Source of the DNA: Hyphomonadaceae bacterium UBA1933 | Lineage (GTDB): Bacteria; Pseudomonadota; Alphaproteobacteria; Caulobacterales; Aquidulcibacteraceae | Reading direction: 5' to 3' | DNA length: 64,000 bases | NCBI GenBank assembly: GCA_002337085.1 | Contig: DDFH01000002.1 | Coordinates: 1 to 64,000, forward strand | Shown: piece after piece, positions 62,330 to 64,000 of the stretch | Position numbering within the stretch: the stretch's first letter is position 1 | Layout: the number at the start of each line of letters is the position of its first letter | The notes under the pieces: generated by a model | The model's input: only the letters and a program-made list of their open reading frames with translations | What the model was told of the DNA's origin: nothing | Database searches by the model: none | Made by a program: the position numbers and the translations under genes

Positions 62330-62425
62330 GCGTATAATTCGTCAAAATTTATCTAATCACCTTATTTTCGCCATTTGTATATTTTATAAAAAAAGGCTTG
62401 ACGAGCCAGTGTTTGACCATATATT

Positions 62426-62451
62426 AAAACGGTCGTTTAAAATGGACGTAT
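62426..62451. promoter_or_regulatory. tandem 13-mer operator-like repeat
   Basis: AAAACGGTCGTTT immediately followed by AAAATGGACGTAT, both fitting AAAAYGNNCGTWT, a palindrome-like pattern usual for TetR operators. A third copy is in front of the tetR gene at 58227-58239, implying that this TetR controls itself and the gene at 62487. Confidence 0.6.
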
Positions 62452-62486
62452 AGTTCAGAAATTAATTAAGCTTGAGGGAGTGTTTT

Positions 62487-64000
62487 TTGACAAAATTATT
62501 AATTAAAAAAGCCGCCGTTTTGGGCGCGGGTGTGATGGGCGCACAAATTGCGGCGCATCTTGCCAATGCAAATATTCCCGTTTTATTATTTGATTTGCCT
62601 GCAAAAGAAGGGCCAAAGAATGCAATTGTTCAAAAAGCACTTGATGGCTTAAAGAAATTACAACCTGCGCCTTTTGCATCAAAATCGGCAATGAAATTTA
62701 TCGATGCCGCCAATTATGACGATGATTTAGAAGCGCTAAAAGATTGTGACCTAATCATCGAAGCAATCGCCGAACGTATGGATTGGAAAAGCGATTTATA
62801 TGCAAAAATCAGCCCATTTTTAAATGAAAACGCGGTTGTTGCGTCAAATACTTCTGGGCTTTCAATCAACGAATTATCCCATGCTTTGCCGGAAAATATC
62901 CGTCATAATTTCTGCGGTATCCACTTTTTCAATCCGCCACGTTATATGAATTTGGTGGAAATTATTCCTACTAAATCAACAAGCGCAAAAGTGGTTGATG
63001 CCCTTGAATCATGGCTTGTAAGCCGCCTTGGCAAAGGTGTGGTTCGTGCATTTGATACACCAAATTTTGTTGCCAATCGCATTGGGGTTTTCTCCATGCT
63101 TGCGGTTATGCATCATACCCAAGCCTATGATTTGGGCTTTGATGTGGTTGATGCTTTGACTGGGCCTTCTATTGGTCGCCCAAAAAGCGCAACTTATCGT
63201 ACTGCTGATGTGGTTGGTCTTGATGTTATGGCACATGCCACAAAAACGATGCGTGATACTTTGCCAAATGATCCATGGCACAAGCATTTTAATCCACCGG
63301 TTTGGATTGAAAAGCTAATTGAAATGGGTGCATTGGGGCAAAAAACCAAAGTTGGTATATTCAAAAAAGTCGGTAAAGATATTTTGGTGCTTGACCTTAA
63401 AGCACAAGATTATCGTCCTTCCAATGCGGTGGTTGCCGATGAAGTTGCGGCAATTTTAAAAATCAAAAATCCATCTGAGAAGTTTGCCGCTTTGCGCGCC
63501 TCAAATCACCCACAAGCACAATTCCTTTGGGCGATTTTCCGCGATGTCTTCCATTATGCAGCCGTGCAGCTTGAAAACATTGCCGATAATGCCCGCGATT
63601 TGGACTTTGCAATTCGTTGGGGCTTTGGTTGGGCGCAAGGGCCGTTTGAAATTTGGCAATCTGCGGGTTGGAAGGCAATTGCGCAAGCACTTGCCGAAGA
63701 TATTGCATCGGGTAAAACCTTATCTGATACGCCATTGCCTGCATGGGTTAATGATGGTCGTGATGGTGTTCATACCCCAGAAGGTTCATGGTCGGCGCAT
63801 TCTAAAACCTATGTTCCACGTTCTGGATTGGCTGTTTATAAACACCAAATCTTCAAAGAGCCACTATTGGGTGAAAATGCCAAAACCCCAGAAGCAAGTG
63901 GTGAAACCCTTTATGAAAATGAAGGCGTACGTCTTTGGAAATTGCCAGAAGTTGATAATGGCATTGGCATCATTTCCATTAAAACCAAAATGCACGCTAT
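62487..64000 (+). CDS. 3-hydroxyacyl-CoA dehydrogenase/enoyl-CoA hydratase, FadN type (3' end outside window)
   Basis: At least 504 residues, still open at the window end. Starts at a TTG with a strong RBS (GAGGGAG at 62474-62480, 6-base spacing). The dehydrogenase domain comes first (KKAAVLGAGVMGAQIAAHLAN; His in GIHFFNPPRYMNLVEI), with a second C-terminal dehydrogenase domain (FAIRWGFGWAQGPFEIW) and the start of a crotonase domain cut off. This reversed order is that of FadN-type proteins of about 780 residues. It has its own promoter with the TetR-like tandem repeat. Confidence 0.9.
   Translation, partial: MTKLLIKKAAVLGAGVMGAQIAAHLANANIPVLLFDLPAKEGPKNAIVQKALDGLKKLQPAPFASKSAMKFIDAANYDDDLEALKDCDLIIEAIAERMDWKSDLYAKISPFLNENAVVASNTSGLSINELSHALPENIRHNFCGIHFFNPPRYMNLVEIIPTKSTSAKVVDALESWLVSRLGKGVVRAFDTPNFVANRIGVFSMLAVMHHTQAYDLGFDVVDALTGPSIGRPKSATYRTADVVGLDVMAHATKTMRDTLPNDPWHKHFNPPVWIEKLIEMGALGQKTKVGIFKKVGKDILVLDLKAQDYRPSNAVVADEVAAILKIKNPSEKFAALRASNHPQAQFLWAIFRDVFHYAAVQLENIADNARDLDFAIRWGFGWAQGPFEIWQSAGWKAIAQALAEDIASGKTLSDTPLPAWVNDGRDGVHTPEGSWSAHSKTYVPRSGLAVYKHQIFKEPLLGENAKTPEASGETLYENEGVRLWKLPEVDNGIGIISIKTKMHA

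Noticed and set aside
1..64000. CRISPR arrays, tRNA/rRNA genes, insertion sequences, prophage
   Set aside because: Looked for regularly spaced repeats, tRNA-like cloverleaf motifs, transposase or integrase proteins; none was seen.

Overview
The window is an AT-rich, gene-dense stretch of chromosome from a Gram-negative alphaproteobacterium. Evidence for this is the DUF2849-cysI-DUF934-cysH arrangement, a RegA/ActR-type regulator, Caulobacter/sphingomonad-style TonB-dependent receptors paired with LacI regulators and FucP-type permeases, and an outer-membrane FadL. The genus cannot be fixed from the sequence alone. I saw no rRNA, tRNA, CRISPR array, insertion sequence or prophage.

Layout. (1) 1-13580: a complete phenol catabolic cluster in three transcription units. 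These are dmpF-dmpG on the minus strand, dmpQ-B-C-E-H-SDR-I on the plus strand, and the multicomponent phenol hydroxylase dmpKLMNOP on the plus strand, with one LysR regulator between the first two. Phenol is hydroxylated to catechol, cleaved by catechol 2,3-dioxygenase, and taken down the oxalocrotonate branch to pyruvate and acetyl-CoA. All three units carry the same ATAC-N7-GTAT-N18-GTATT promoter element. (2) 13627-28935: assimilatory sulfate reduction (DUF2849, cysI, DUF934, cysH, cysD, cysN, cysG on the minus strand) and sulfate import (sbp, cysT, cysW, cysA on the plus strand), with an omega-amino-acid aminotransferase, a nitrobindin-like protein and fhs in between. (3) 29037-50597: carbohydrate scavenging. 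A GH89 alpha-N-acetylglucosaminidase sits beside a HGSNAT/NagX-like membrane acyltransferase; a LacI regulator, TonB receptor, GH3, GH30 and two FucP-type permeases form a glucan-type locus; then come a ROK fructokinase and a GH13 sucrose hydrolase/amylosucrase-like enzyme divergent from a second TonB receptor, an MFS permease and a second LacI regulator. (4) 50752-64000: an orphan RegA-type response regulator, an aldehyde dehydrogenase with a GMC alcohol oxidoreductase, a semialdehyde dehydrogenase, FadL, a DUF2147 protein, a TetR regulator and fatty-acid beta-oxidation genes (thiolase, FadJ-type, and a second hydroxyacyl-CoA dehydrogenase cut by the window end).

The most notable observations are: the three-operon LysR box; a tandem-fused 4-oxalocrotonate tautomerase whose catalytic proline and arginines lie in different halves; an SDR in the meta-cleavage operon lacking the catalytic Lys; CysN fused to a small membrane domain; the GH89 plus HGSNAT-like pair; and several shared dyad motifs that suggest local regulons.
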